A DNA stretch of 64,000 nt from Paucibacter sp. PLA-PC-4. Its GTDB lineage: Bacteria > Pseudomonadota > Gammaproteobacteria > Burkholderiales > Burkholderiaceae_C. A model generated the notes under the pieces. It did no database searches, was not told the origin of the DNA, and saw only the letters and a program-made list of their open reading frames with translations. The stretch lies in the NCBI RefSeq assembly GCF_026241155.1, contig NZ_JAPFGP010000003.1, positions 248,001 through 312,000 on the forward strand, read 5' to 3'. Position numbers and translations under genes: made by a program. Shown here one piece after another: positions 1 to 11,024 of this stretch. How positions within the stretch are numbered: the first letter of the stretch is position 1; every line of letters starts with the position of its first letter.

Positions 1-2015
<2,015 letters not shown>

Positions 2016-2027
2016 AGCCCTGACCTG

Positions 2028-3137
2028 ATGGGCGATCTGTTCATCGGACTGATGTCCGGCACCTCGCTGGACGGTGTCGATGCGGTGCTGGCACACCTCG
2101 ATTCCGGCATCACCGTGCTGGCCCACAGCCACCAACCCTTTGATGCAGCCTTGCGCGCCGAACTGCTGGCCCTGAACACGCCGGGAGAAAACGAAGCCCA
2201 CCGCTGCGCACTGGCTGCCAACGGCGTAGCCCGCTCCTACGCACAGCTGGTCGATGCGCTGCTGAGCCAGAGCGGCCACCAGCGCAGTGAGATCCGCGCC
2301 CTGGGCGCCCATGGCCAAACAATCCGGCACCGGCCCGGTGAGTTTGATGGCTGCGGCTACACCTTACAGCTCCTGAACGGCGCCCTGCTGGCCGAGTTGA
2401 GCGGCATCGCTGTGATCAGCGATCTGCGCAGCCGCGATCTGGCTGCAGGCGGCCAGGGTGCACCGCTGGTGCCGGCCTTCCATCGCGCACTGTTTGCACA
2501 GGACGGGCGCGATATCGCGGTGCTGAATGTCGGCGGCATCAGCAATATCAGCCTGCTGGCCGGCGACGGCAGCACCCGAGGCTTCGATTGCGGGCCGGGC
2601 AACTGCCTGATGGACCACTGGGTTGAACGCCAACTGGGCCAGGCCTTTGATGCCGATGGCGCCTGGGCGGCGACAGGCAGAGTACTTCCCGAGCTCCTGC
2701 AGGCCATGCAGGCTGAACCGTATTTCCAGCTATCGCCACCGCGCAGCACCGGGCGCGACTTGTTCAATCCCGACTGGCTGGCCGCACTGCTCGCGCGCCA
2801 TGCGCCGCTTGCAGCCGCCCAGGACGTGCAAGCCACCCTGCTGGAGCTGACCGCCGCCAGCATCACCAACGACCTGCGCCGTCATGGGCCAGCATCGAGC
2901 GAGCTGCTGGTCTGCGGCGGGGGCGCGCTCAACGGCCTGCTGATGCGGCGCCTGCAGGCCTTGCTGCCGGGCGTGACCGTACTGAACACCGCCGCCCGGG
3001 GGCTGCCGGCAATGCAGGTCGAAGCTGCTGCATTCGCCTGGCTGGCCCAGCGTTTTGTCCAGGCACTGCCGGGCAATCTGCCGAGCGTGACCGGCGCCGT
3101 GGGGCCGCGACTGCTCGGCGCGCTTCATCCTGCCTGA
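2028..3137 (+). CDS. anmK: Anhydro-N-acetylmuramic acid kinase
   Basis: Cytoplasmic kinase that opens and phosphorylates 1,6-anhydro-MurNAc to MurNAc-6-phosphate during cell-wall recycling. The N-terminal phosphate-binding loop MSGTSLDGVD is at residues 9-18, and VGGISNIS and CGGGALN follow in the expected places. The length of 369 residues is normal. The start ATG lies 12 bases after the M23 peptidase stop, which supports an operon of murein turnover genes. A strong hairpin follows the stop and separates it from the convergent erpA. Confidence 0.96.
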   Translation: MGDLFIGLMSGTSLDGVDAVLAHLDSGITVLAHSHQPFDAALRAELLALNTPGENEAHRCALAANGVARSYAQLVDALLSQSGHQRSEIRALGAHGQTIRHRPGEFDGCGYTLQLLNGALLAELSGIAVISDLRSRDLAAGGQGAPLVPAFHRALFAQDGRDIAVLNVGGISNISLLAGDGSTRGFDCGPGNCLMDHWVERQLGQAFDADGAWAATGRVLPELLQAMQAEPYFQLSPPRSTGRDLFNPDWLAALLARHAPLAAAQDVQATLLELTAASITNDLRRHGPASSELLVCGGGALNGLLMRRLQALLPGVTVLNTAARGLPAMQVEAAAFAWLAQRFVQALPGNLPSVTGAVGPRLLGALHPA

Positions 3138-3150
3138 GCGGGCATGCTCA

Positions 3151-3188
3151 AAAGTAGTAAAGCCGCCCGAGGGCGGCTTTACTACTTT
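3151..3188. terminator. Bidirectional intrinsic terminator between anmK and erpA
   Basis: This is an 18-base perfect inverted repeat (3151-3168 with 3171-3188) around a 2-base centre. It has a GC-rich core, GCCGCCC/GGGCGGC, flanked by AT-rich arms that supply the U-rich ends in both directions. It sits between the convergent stops of anmK and erpA and should end both transcripts. Confidence 0.9.
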
Positions 3189-3202
3189 GCAAGCAACAGG
3201 CC

Positions 3203-3577
3203 TCAGACCGAGAAGCTGGACCCGCAGCCGCAGGTGGTAGTCGCGTTCGGATTCTTGATCACGAACTGCGCACCCTGCAGGTCTTCCTTGTAGTCGATCT
3301 CGGCACCAGCCAAATACTGCAAGCTCATTGCATCGATCAGCAGCGTGACACCATTTTTGTTCATCTGGGTGTCGTCCTCGTTGACGGCTTCATCGAAGGT
3401 AAAACCGTACTGGAAGCCCGAGCAGCCGCCGCCCTGCACAAAGACACGCAGCTTAAGTTCCGGATTGCCTTCCTCGGCGACCAGATCGCGCACCTTGTCG
3501 GCCGCACTGTCGGTGAAGATCAGCGGCACCGGCATCTCGTCGGCACCGGCCAGGGGAGTTTCGAGAACAGCGCTCAT
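3203..3577 (-). CDS. erpA: Iron-sulfur cluster insertion protein ErpA (A-type carrier)
   Basis: A-type carrier that delivers Fe-S clusters to apo-proteins in the cytoplasm. All three ligand cysteines are seen: C52 in GGGCSGF and C116/C118 in the C-terminal [10 protein letters not shown]. The 124-residue length is slightly above E. coli ErpA because of an N-terminal extension ([15 protein letters not shown]), common in betaproteobacteria. It ends convergently with anmK at the shared terminator. The stretch from 3578 to 3670 upstream should hold its promoter, which I could not pin down. Confidence 0.95.
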   Translation of the reverse strand: MSAVLETPLAGADEMPVPLIFTDSAADKVRDLVAEEGNPELKLRVFVQGGGCSGFQYGFTFDEAVNEDDTQMNKNGVTLLIDAMSLQYLAGAEIDYKEDLQGAQFVIKNPNATTTCGCGSSFSV

Positions 3578-3670
3578 AGGATTTCCTGATTGTTTAGTTC
3601 TGGGCAGTATTGTCTACGCAAACAGCGCAGCCATGACCGTCAAGGGTATTTATGGGCGACCAGAAATGAA

Positions 3671-3702
3671 ACAAGGCCGCTGCGAAAACACAGCGGCCTT
3701 GT
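3671..3702 (-). terminator. Intrinsic terminator of the rplM-rpsI operon
   Basis: Perfect 12-bp stem, ACAAGGCCGCTG (3671-3682) with CAGCGGCCTTGT (3691-3702), and an 8-base A-rich loop. It lies 35 bases past the rpsI stop. The U-tract on the minus strand (TTTCATTTCT) is interrupted but present. Confidence 0.8.
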
Positions 3703-3736
3703 TGCCAACACGCCACCGAAGTGACATGCCAGAGGA

Positions 3737-4129
3737 TCAGCGCTTGCTGAACTGCTTGCGACGACGCGCGCCGTGCAGACCGACCTTCTTACGCTCGACT
3801 TCACGCGCATCGCGCGTGACGAAGCCTGCGCGGCTCAGTTCGGGCTTCAGGGCTGCGTCATAGTCGATCAGCGCACGGGTGATGCCGTGACGGGCAGCAC
3901 CGGCTTGACCCGACTCACCGCCACCGTGGACGTTGATCTTGATGTCGAAGGCTTCGCCGTTGTTGGTCAACATCAGCGGCTGCTTGACGACCATGATCGA
4001 GGTCTGACGGCCGAAATACTCGTCGACGGTCTTGCCGTTGACGATGATTTGGCCAGTGCCCTTCTTCATGAAGACGCGAGCGACCGACGACTTGCGGCGG
4101 CCGGTACCATAGTTCCAGTTTCCGATCAT
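3737..4129 (-). CDS. rpsI: 30S ribosomal protein S9
   Basis: Small-subunit protein S9, whose C-terminal tail reaches the P-site tRNA. The start [20 protein letters not shown] is typical. The Shine-Dalgarno AAGGAGCGG lies just upstream of the ATG at 4129, so a longer in-frame extension is rejected. It is 130 residues long and ends in the conserved basic tail RRRKQFSKR. It starts 10 bases after rplM and ends before a clear terminator, forming the standard rplM-rpsI operon. Confidence 0.98.
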   Translation of the reverse strand: MIGNWNYGTGRRKSSVARVFMKKGTGQIIVNGKTVDEYFGRQTSIMVVKQPLMLTNNGEAFDIKINVHGGGESGQAGAARHGITRALIDYDAALKPELSRAGFVTRDAREVERKKVGLHGARRRKQFSKR

Positions 4130-4139
4130 CAACCGCTCC

Positions 4140-4568
4140 TTAGATTTCCAGAGCCTTGGGCTGCTGAGCGGCGTGCGGGTGCGAACCACCTGCATAAACC
4201 TTCAGCTTCTTCACCATGGCGTAACCCAACGGACCCTTGGGCAGCATGCCCTTGACAGCCTTTTCCAGGGCGCGGCCCGGGTGCTTGGCTTGCATGTCCT
4301 TGAACTTGGTGGCGTAAATGCCGCCCGGGAAGCCCGAATGACGGTAGTACACCTTGTCATTGGCCTTGTTGCCCGTAACGCGCAGCTTGTCCGCGTTGAT
4401 GATGACGATGAAATCGCCGGTGTCCACGTGAGGCGTGTAAATGGCCTTGTGCTTGCCGCGCAAACGGAGTGCCACTTCGCTGGCAACACGTCCGAGCACC
4501 TTATCGGTGGCGTCAATCACAAACCACTCGTGCGTCACTTCGGCCGGCTTGGCGCTGAAGGTCTTCAT
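4140..4568 (-). CDS. rplM: 50S ribosomal protein L13
   Basis: Early-assembly large-subunit protein L13, 142 residues, the normal length. Family segments include [10 protein letters not shown] at the start, [14 protein letters not shown] in the middle and GMLPKGPLG near the C-terminus. It is the first gene of the rplM-rpsI operon. A candidate sigma-70 promoter at 4729-4756 would give a leader of about 155 bases that contains a hairpin. In E. coli this operon is known to be controlled by L13 itself, so the leader may have a regulatory role. Confidence 0.98.
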   Translation of the reverse strand: MKTFSAKPAEVTHEWFVIDATDKVLGRVASEVALRLRGKHKAIYTPHVDTGDFIVIINADKLRVTGNKANDKVYYRHSGFPGGIYATKFKDMQAKHPGRALEKAVKGMLPKGPLGYAMVKKLKVYAGGSHPHAAQQPKALEI

Positions 4569-4620
4569 GAGATTACTTTCGAGTGCCTACAAACCTGTAT
4601 AAAGGCTCGCAGGCGGTCGG

Positions 4621-4648
4621 ATGGCTGATTCCTATCCTTGCCAGCCAT
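4621..4648 (-). promoter_or_regulatory. Hairpin in the rplM leader
   Basis: Inverted repeat ATGGCTG (4621-4627) / CAGCCAT (4642-4648) with a 14-base loop. It lies about 50 bases upstream of the rplM start, inside the predicted untranslated leader. It is a possible site for feedback by L13, which is inference only; the sequence shows just the repeat. Confidence 0.35.
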
Positions 4649-4728
4649 TCGGTGCCGCTTATCAAAGGCGACCTCTCATGCGCTGTGCTCGGACTTCTTA
4701 CCCGCAGCCAATGTCGGGAAAGCCCGCG

Positions 4729-4756
4729 AGTGTATCAGATCTGACCCCGCAATCAA
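4729..4756 (-). promoter_or_regulatory. Candidate sigma-70 promoter of rplM-rpsI
   Basis: On the minus strand, TTGATT (4751-4756) and TACACT (4729-4734) are separated by 16 bases. Both are close to the -35 and -10 consensus. The start of transcription would fall near 4722, leaving a long leader before rplM at 4568. Found by eye, without scoring. Confidence 0.5.
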
Positions 4757-4842
4757 ATAGTCACCGCCCGAATCACGCACAGACGCCGACGCAGTCGATG
4801 TAAAATCAGGGTTTTCACCAATCCCTTCATCAGATCAATGCC

Positions 4843-5559
4843 ATGACCGCGCCAGAGACACCCAGTCCGACAGCCGCCGAGCCATCCCCAGGCTGGGGAC
4901 CTGCGGCGGCCCTGCAGCGCTGGGCGTCCTGGGTGCCGATCCGTTCGTTGGCACGCCGGCATCGGCGCCGCATCAAGGAGCATCTGCTGTCGCTGGACGT
5001 GCGCGACCGCTATCTGCGCTTCGGCTACCCCGCCTCGGACGAGCAGATTGCAAAGTATGCGATGGGTCTGAACTTCGACCGAGATGAAGTGCTGGGCATC
5101 TTCAACCGCCGGCTGGAGCTGGTGGCGATGGCGCATCTGGCTTACGAGCCGTCGCCACAACTCCCTGGCAAGCCAGCCATGGCCGAGTTCGGCGTCTCGG
5201 TGCTGGGTAAGGCGCGGGGTCGCGGCTTCGGTGCCCGGCTGTTCGAGCATGCGGCTTTGCATGCGCGCAATCGCGGCATTGACACCTTGTTCATCCATGC
5301 GCTGAGCGAGAATGTGCCAATGCTGCGCATCGCCCGCAACGCCGGCGCCAAGGTCGAACGTGACGGCTCGGAGTCGGAAGCCTGGCTGCGCCTGCCACCG
5401 GACACCGTGGCCTCTCATGTCGGCGAAGCCATCGAGCGCCATATGGCGGAGCTGGACTTTCAGTTCAAGCGCCATGCCCGGGTCTTTGGCAACTTCATCG
5501 ACGGCGTAGCCGAGATCAAGTCGCAGTTCGACGACACGGGCAAGGCAGCCAAACAGTAA
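4843..5559 (+). CDS. GNAT family N-acetyltransferase
   Basis: Probable acetyl-CoA-dependent N-acetyltransferase of 238 residues; the substrate is unknown. The GNAT core lies at about residues 90-190. A beta-4 strand precedes the acetyl-CoA pyrophosphate loop GKARGRGFGARL, and a later segment ENVPMLRIARNAGA matches the family's C-terminal helix. About 45 N-terminal residues are Pro/Ala-rich and probably unstructured, followed by a basic helix (RRHRRRIKEHL). No signal peptide is seen, so it is probably cytoplasmic. A tentative -10 (TAAAAT near 4800) lies upstream. Confidence 0.8.
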   Translation: MTAPETPSPTAAEPSPGWGPAAALQRWASWVPIRSLARRHRRRIKEHLLSLDVRDRYLRFGYPASDEQIAKYAMGLNFDRDEVLGIFNRRLELVAMAHLAYEPSPQLPGKPAMAEFGVSVLGKARGRGFGARLFEHAALHARNRGIDTLFIHALSENVPMLRIARNAGAKVERDGSESEAWLRLPPDTVASHVGEAIERHMAELDFQFKRHARVFGNFIDGVAEIKSQFDDTGKAAKQ

Positions 5560-5701
5560 CCCCCTCAATCACGGGACATCGCCCGCGCCTACCCCGTTTC
5601 CGGGGGTAGGCCCGGGGTTGCGTGTCACAATATTCAGTTACATTCAGCTGAATAAGCGCTTGATTAGAGGCGCATCCCCACTCATCGAGATCACGAGGGA
5701 C

Positions 5702-6499
5702 ATGCAAACCACCGTTCCGTGGATCATCGCGCTGGTCTTTGCCTGCGGCTTCGTCGCGCTGGCCCTGCTGTGGGTCTGGCGCCGGCCCAGCCAAGGCGCC
5801 AAGCCGCTACCCAGCGAATGGGCCCTGAGCGCTCGCCCGGTCTTCAGTACCGATGAGCGGCGCGTCTATCGCTTGCTCAAAGAAGCCCTGCCTCACCACG
5901 TCATCCTGTCCAAGCTGCCCCTGGTGCGCTTTTGTCAACCGACCGAGGCCAAGCAGGTGCGCTACTGGTTTGATCTGCTCGGCGCCACCCATGTGACTTT
6001 TGCGATTTGCAGCCCCAATGGCCGCGTGCTTGCGGCCGTGGACCTGGATGCGGAGCGCAATGCCTCCAGCCGCAGCCTGCAGATCAAGCAGTCGGTGCTG
6101 GGCGCCTGCCGGGTTCGCTATTTGCGCTGCCCGATCGATAACCTGCCGAGCGCGGCCGAGTTGCAGTTGCTCGTGCCCTTCAGCAGCAGCGCCTCGCGAG
6201 GTCCCCAGCCCGCACCGACACCAAGTTTGGCGCCGTCTCGCCCCAGCATCAGCAGCAAGACACCGCGCCGCAGCAGCCGCGAGAACCTCTGGCAGGACTC
6301 GGCCGTATTCCACGACTCTTTCTTCGCACCTGACAGCCGCTACGACAGCGTCGCCGTCACCCGCAGCGAAACACGGCCCGGCTTTCGCAACAGCCGCCCC
6401 TTCGGCGAGCCGCTGAGCGCCGACTCCCAGTACCCGGACGAGGCACCGAATGACATCGTCGGGGTGGTGGTTGACACGCCCCGGTACGGTCACCGTTAA
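5702..6499 (+). CDS. DUF2726 domain protein, membrane-anchored
   Basis: Protein of 265 residues with unknown function. One N-terminal transmembrane segment (about residues 6-27) is followed by a DUF2726-type domain: FSTDERRVYRLLKEALP, LPLVRFCQP, CSPNGRVLAAVDLD. The C-terminal 100 residues are low-complexity and Ser/Pro/Arg-rich. I chose the ATG at 5702, behind ACGAGGGA, over the upstream in-frame start at 5618. DUF2726 is distantly related to nuclease-like folds, but no catalytic set is obvious, so no function is assigned. Confidence 0.7.
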   Translation: MQTTVPWIIALVFACGFVALALLWVWRRPSQGAKPLPSEWALSARPVFSTDERRVYRLLKEALPHHVILSKLPLVRFCQPTEAKQVRYWFDLLGATHVTFAICSPNGRVLAAVDLDAERNASSRSLQIKQSVLGACRVRYLRCPIDNLPSAAELQLLVPFSSSASRGPQPAPTPSLAPSRPSISSKTPRRSSRENLWQDSAVFHDSFFAPDSRYDSVAVTRSETRPGFRNSRPFGEPLSADSQYPDEAPNDIVGVVVDTPRYGHR

Positions 6500-6561
6500 G
6501 CTGCGGCACCGGCCACTTCGCTGCGGCGCCTGCCTCCGGCTCGGCGCCGCAGCCGTTTTTG

Positions 6562-7581
6562 ATGAGCACTGACCACGATTTCAGCTTTGGCGACCTGACC
6601 CCCGAGTTCATGCTGGATGCACTCGATGCCGTCGGCCTCTATGGCGACGGCCGCATGCTGCAGCTGAACTCCTATGAGAACCGGGTGCTGCAACTGCATT
6701 TGGAGGACGGCCGTGTGGCGGTCGCCAAGTTCTACCGACCCGGGCGCTGGAGCGACGAACAGATCCTGGAGGAACATGGCTTCGCGCAGGAACTGGTCGA
6801 CGCTGAGGTGCCGGTGGCCGCGCCGTGGGTGCTGGGCGCCTCCACACTGAGCCATTACCGTGGCCAGCGCTTCGCAGTCACCGCACGCCAGGGCGGACGC
6901 GGTCCGGAGTTGGAAGACCCCGAAGTGCTGACCTGGATAGGCCGCCTGCTGGGGCGCATCCATGGAATCGGGCGGCAACGGCCGTTCTCGCACCGGCTTC
7001 GCTGGGACAGCGCTCAACCCGGCCTGATCGCGCGCGATTGGCTATTGGCGCATGACAGCGTCCCGGTGGAAATCCAGCCGGCCTGGAGCGCTGTCGTGCA
7101 GCAATGCCTAGACGCGATCCAACAGGCCTTCGACGCGATTGCTGGTCTGCAGACGCTGCGCCTGCATGGCGACTGCCATCCCGGCAACATCTTGTGGACG
7201 CCCGACAAGGGACCACACTTCGTCGACCTCGACGATGCAGTGACCGGCCCGGCCGTTCAGGACCTGTGGATGCTGCTGTCCGGCGATGCCCTGAGCATGC
7301 GCCAGCAGCTGGCCTGCGTGCTCGAGGGCTATGAGACGGTGGCCGAGTTCGACCGCCGCGAGCTGGCTCTGATCGAGCCGCTGCGCACCCTGAGGATGAT
7401 CCACCACAGTGCTTGGCTGGCCAGGCGCTGGGGCGACCCGGCCTTCCCGCAGGCCTTCCCATGGTTCGGTACCCCGAACTACTGGAACGATCAGGTGGCC
7501 AAGCTGCGGGAGCAGCTCTCGGCGATGCAGCCGCCCGAGGCACCGTCGATTCCCGACGAGGATTACCAGTTTCTGGACTGA
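6562..7581 (+). CDS. srkA: Stress response serine/threonine protein kinase SrkA (YihE family)
   Basis: Cytoplasmic aminoglycoside-phosphotransferase-fold kinase; E. coli SrkA counters programmed death after envelope stress. The N-lobe segment VAVAKFYRPGRW holds the ATP-site lysine. The catalytic loop is HGDCHPGNI (H202, D204), followed by the metal-binding VDLDDA (D222-D225). Its 339 residues match the family. I place the start at the ATG at 6562, directly after an in-frame TTG. In E. coli srkA is coupled to dsbA; here the neighbours differ. Confidence 0.93.
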   Translation: MSTDHDFSFGDLTPEFMLDALDAVGLYGDGRMLQLNSYENRVLQLHLEDGRVAVAKFYRPGRWSDEQILEEHGFAQELVDAEVPVAAPWVLGASTLSHYRGQRFAVTARQGGRGPELEDPEVLTWIGRLLGRIHGIGRQRPFSHRLRWDSAQPGLIARDWLLAHDSVPVEIQPAWSAVVQQCLDAIQQAFDAIAGLQTLRLHGDCHPGNILWTPDKGPHFVDLDDAVTGPAVQDLWMLLSGDALSMRQQLACVLEGYETVAEFDRRELALIEPLRTLRMIHHSAWLARRWGDPAFPQAFPWFGTPNYWNDQVAKLREQLSAMQPPEAPSIPDEDYQFLD

Positions 7582-7700
7582 CGCCGCACGCCTGCGAACC
7601 TAGGGGGACGACGTGTTCTGGGAATTGACACCGCTGGCCGGCCACCGCTACACCATGCCCTCATGCCAACAGCAGCGCCAGCTGCTCAGGGAGGGTTCAT

Positions 7701-10700
7701 ATGCAACGCTGGTCTCGACTTCTCGGCCTTTGCTCACTGGCCTGCTGCGCCGCCTTCGCGCAAACCAAGCCAGTCCCTGGCCTGCATCAACCGCGCTCGG
7801 CAGCCACCGCTTCGCCAGCAGCAGCACCGGTCAAGCGCAGCGCAGCGCCGATGGCCGCGACCATAGAGAGCGGTCGGGTCTGCACAACGATTGACTTCGA
7901 AGGCGTCGGCAATCTGGCAGCCGTCCCCCCGGTGGCCGGCATCACCACGCCGGGCTGGCTGGGCATCATCGACTTTGATGCGGGAGGCACCGGCAACTTC
8001 GCCAACGAGCCGTCGCCGCAAACGATCGCGTTCTGGCTCGGTGGCAATGCGTCGCAACGCGATATCGTGTTGGCCAATCCGGCCTCGAAGGCCGAATTCT
8101 ATTTCTCTTCCTTCGTCAACGTCCGTGTGACCGCCTTTGACGAAGCCGGTGTCGAGCTGACCAGCGCCCTCGGTTTGCCCAACTACAACACCGGCACCGG
8201 CGATCCGAACGGCAGTTTCAACCGATGGGACCCGATCAAAGTCGAAGTCGAGGGCAACAAGATAAAAACGGTGCGTGTCACCGGCAATACCGACCAGACC
8301 GGTATCGACAACCTGAAGATCTGCACCACGATAGGTATCGAGGCCGTCGAGGTCACGCAGGCGATCCAGCAGTACCAGTCGATCAAGGACTTGAAGGCCA
8401 GCCTGCAGGCGGGACGTGAAGCGCCGGTCCCCGTCATCGCCGGCAAGCCGGCCGTCGTACGGGTCTATATGAACAAGGTTGACAATGTCACCCCGGTGAC
8501 GGTCAAGCTCAGCGGCGCAGTCAACCAGACCCGCCAGTTGGTACTGCAACCACAATGCGGCGCCGAAGATCAGCGACGCCAGCGCAATGGCTGCCAATCG
8601 CTTGACTTCTACTTCTCTCCTCCCGAGGGCGACTGGGATCTCAACGCCAAGGTGCTGGACAGTGCCGGCAATGTGCTCGAGTCGCATGACCTGCCCTTCA
8701 AGAGCCGCAAGACGGATGCGCTGGTACTGAAGGCCGTGTCGATCTGCGAGGCCAAGGACGCGGCCGGCAACTGGCTGTGCGCGGCAGCGAACACGCTTGC
8801 CGGCAATATCGGGGTGCTGCGCAAGCTCGCACCGACCTCATCGGTCACCGTGCAGGTCACCAACAGCTTTGTCAGGCGCGATGTCGCAACCTTCCCCTCG
8901 GTCGACAACTGGTGGCCGGTCGCGATCAAGGACGTTAATGATCTCTATGGCCTGTTCGACGGCATCGGCGATCTGTTCGGCACCCACACCGTCTACTACG
9001 GCATGATCCGGCCCGCCCTGCCCGGTGGCACCGGAGGTATGGCCCACGAGATCCCTGGCCGCGGCGCCGGCAGCCGCACCAGTGCGATCCGACTTGGCAC
9101 CGAGACTGTGACCGAGGTGGTCGCGCACGAGGTTGGGCATACGCTGGGCTTGCGCCACACCAACACAGATGTGCCAGTGGCCGGCGCGGCGCCTCCGGGC
9201 TGCTACAACAAGGCCGTCGACGGCGCCACAGACTGGCCGTTTGCCAACAATCGCATCCAAAGCGCGGCGCGTCTGGAAGTCGGCTTCGATGTCGCCACAC
9301 GCAAGCCGCTGGACCCGGACAACACTTATGACATCCTCAGCTACTGCGTACCGCGCTGGATTTCGCCGCAGCGCTACAAGACCGCGATCGCCGCACTGAG
9401 CGGCGGCGTGGTCACCAGCGCCAGCGTCACGCCCTCCCGAGCCCGCAGCACCATGACGAACACCGCCATCCGCAGCCCGCTGCAAGCCGTCGGCGGCTAC
9501 TGGACCATCTCCGGCACTTTAATGGCCGCAGGCGTGCAGTTCGATGCCTTGTTCGAGGACGTGGCATCTGGTCCCGCCGGCGCCGGCACCGGCAGCCACA
9601 GGGTCGAAGTCCAGAGCGCAGCCGGCGCGACCCTGGCGCTGCGGCGCTTCACCCCGACGCGCTCTCACAGCGAAGGTCTGGGACCCGACATCGAAGGGCC
9701 GGCCAGCTTCTTCGCACTGCTGCCGATCACTGCCGGCGCGGCACGCATCGTCGTGTTCGATGCCGCCAATCTGCCGATAGGCAGCCTCGATCTCGGCGGC
9801 GACAAGCCTGTGGTCACCATCGTGCAGCCCGGGGGAGGTGTGCTTAGTGGGCCGCAGCGCATCGAGTGGACCGTCAGCGATGCCGACAGCACCGGCCACA
9901 CCGCCAAGGTCTATTACTCACCCAACAACGGAACGGTCTGGTCGCAGATAGCCGCGGTCAGCGACAGCGCCTCTCTGACCGTGGACTTCGACCTGCTGCC
10001 GGGCGCGCAGGGCACGGGTCGGCTGATGGTGTCGGTATCCGATGGCATCAACTCTGGCTCCGCGCTGTCCGAACCCTTCAGCGTGCCGCGCAAGGGACCG
10101 AGCGCACTGTCCATCGTCTCGCCGCTGGCTAATCAAGCCTTCCCGCCTGGCGTGCCTGTGACCCTGGAAGGCCTGGCTTATGACGTAGATGACGGTATGC
10201 TGGACGGCGGCGCAGTGAGCTGGCAGTCCAATATCGGTGGCCCGCTCGGCAATGGTGCACTGCTGACCACGGACAAGCTCGCGAAGGGTTCGCACATCCT
10301 GACGATGACGGCCACCGACCGCGACGGCAACGCAGCCACGGCCACCACCACCGTCCACATCGCCGGCGCCGCGCCGAGCCTGAACCTGAATGTCAGCGGG
10401 CTCGATCAGTTGCCGACGACCTGTGTCGAAGCCACGATAGACCCAAAGATAGAGACCGGCAGCGTGGCGCTGAAGAGCGTCGAGTACAGCTTGGACGGCG
10501 GGCTCCAATGGACTGCGATTCCTCTGAATCGCCTGCCCTTCAAGCTGCTGGTGCCGGGCAGCGGCTTCATCCATCTGGTAGTTCGCGCCTATGACATTGC
10601 CGGCCAGTCGGCGGCCAAAGACGCCAAGTTCTTCATCAACTCGGCCTGTGACCAGGGCGGCCCGCCGCGCCTGGCGGGCACCGTCGTTGCCCAAGGCTTT

Positions 10701-11015
10701 GCCGCCACAGGCATCTACTTCATCGATGTGCAGCTGAGCAATAGCGGCCTGGGCCTGGCCCAGGCTATCCAGATCAAGGCCGTACGCCCCCGCACGCTGT
10801 CCGGCAGCGGCACGGTCAGCTACAACGGCGCACTGTCGCCGGCGCTGCCGATCACCGTGCCCGACTTGACGATGGGGCAGTCCAGCATCGTGCGGCTGCA
10901 CTTCAATGTGCCGGCCTCAGTGACGCGCTTCAGCGTCGTCGAGGACGGTGTGATGACGGACAAGTTTGGGCGGGTTTTGAACTTCTCCATCTCGCAATCG
11001 GTCATTCCCAAGTAG
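7701..11015 (+). CDS. Secreted metzincin-type zinc metalloprotease with Ig-like repeats
   Basis: Large exported protein of 1104 residues. A signal peptide covers about residues 1-21, and an N-terminal beta-rich region (DFEGVGNLA) resembles carbohydrate- or surface-binding modules. The metzincin zinc site HEVGHTLGLRH gives ligands H476, H480 and H486 with catalytic E477. The expected downstream Met-turn reads DILSYC at 544-549, with Leu at the Met position. After residue 690 come two or more Ig/cadherin-like domains (PVVTIVQPGG, SIVSPLANQAFPPG). There is a good Shine-Dalgarno, GGAGGG. It sits 9 bases before a PEP-CTERM-like gene, so both probably act at the cell surface. Substrate unknown. Confidence 0.8.
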   Translation: MQRWSRLLGLCSLACCAAFAQTKPVPGLHQPRSAATASPAAAPVKRSAAPMAATIESGRVCTTIDFEGVGNLAAVPPVAGITTPGWLGIIDFDAGGTGNFANEPSPQTIAFWLGGNASQRDIVLANPASKAEFYFSSFVNVRVTAFDEAGVELTSALGLPNYNTGTGDPNGSFNRWDPIKVEVEGNKIKTVRVTGNTDQTGIDNLKICTTIGIEAVEVTQAIQQYQSIKDLKASLQAGREAPVPVIAGKPAVVRVYMNKVDNVTPVTVKLSGAVNQTRQLVLQPQCGAEDQRRQRNGCQSLDFYFSPPEGDWDLNAKVLDSAGNVLESHDLPFKSRKTDALVLKAVSICEAKDAAGNWLCAAANTLAGNIGVLRKLAPTSSVTVQVTNSFVRRDVATFPSVDNWWPVAIKDVNDLYGLFDGIGDLFGTHTVYYGMIRPALPGGTGGMAHEIPGRGAGSRTSAIRLGTETVTEVVAHEVGHTLGLRHTNTDVPVAGAAPPGCYNKAVDGATDWPFANNRIQSAARLEVGFDVATRKPLDPDNTYDILSYCVPRWISPQRYKTAIAALSGGVVTSASVTPSRARSTMTNTAIRSPLQAVGGYWTISGTLMAAGVQFDALFEDVASGPAGAGTGSHRVEVQSAAGATLALRRFTPTRSHSEGLGPDIEGPASFFALLPITAGAARIVVFDAANLPIGSLDLGGDKPVVTIVQPGGGVLSGPQRIEWTVSDADSTGHTAKVYYSPNNGTVWSQIAAVSDSASLTVDFDLLPGAQGTGRLMVSVSDGINSGSALSEPFSVPRKGPSALSIVSPLANQAFPPGVPVTLEGLAYDVDDGMLDGGAVSWQSNIGGPLGNGALLTTDKLAKGSHILTMTATDRDGNAATATTTVHIAGAAPSLNLNVSGLDQLPTTCVEATIDPKIETGSVALKSVEYSLDGGLQWTAIPLNRLPFKLLVPGSGFIHLVVRAYDIAGQSAAKDAKFFINSACDQGGPPRLAGTVVAQGFAATGIYFIDVQLSNSGLGLAQAIQIKAVRPRTLSGSGTVSYNGALSPALPITVPDLTMGQSSIVRLHFNVPASVTRFSVVEDGVMTDKFGRVLNFSISQSVIPK

Positions 11016-11024
11016 GAGATCTGC

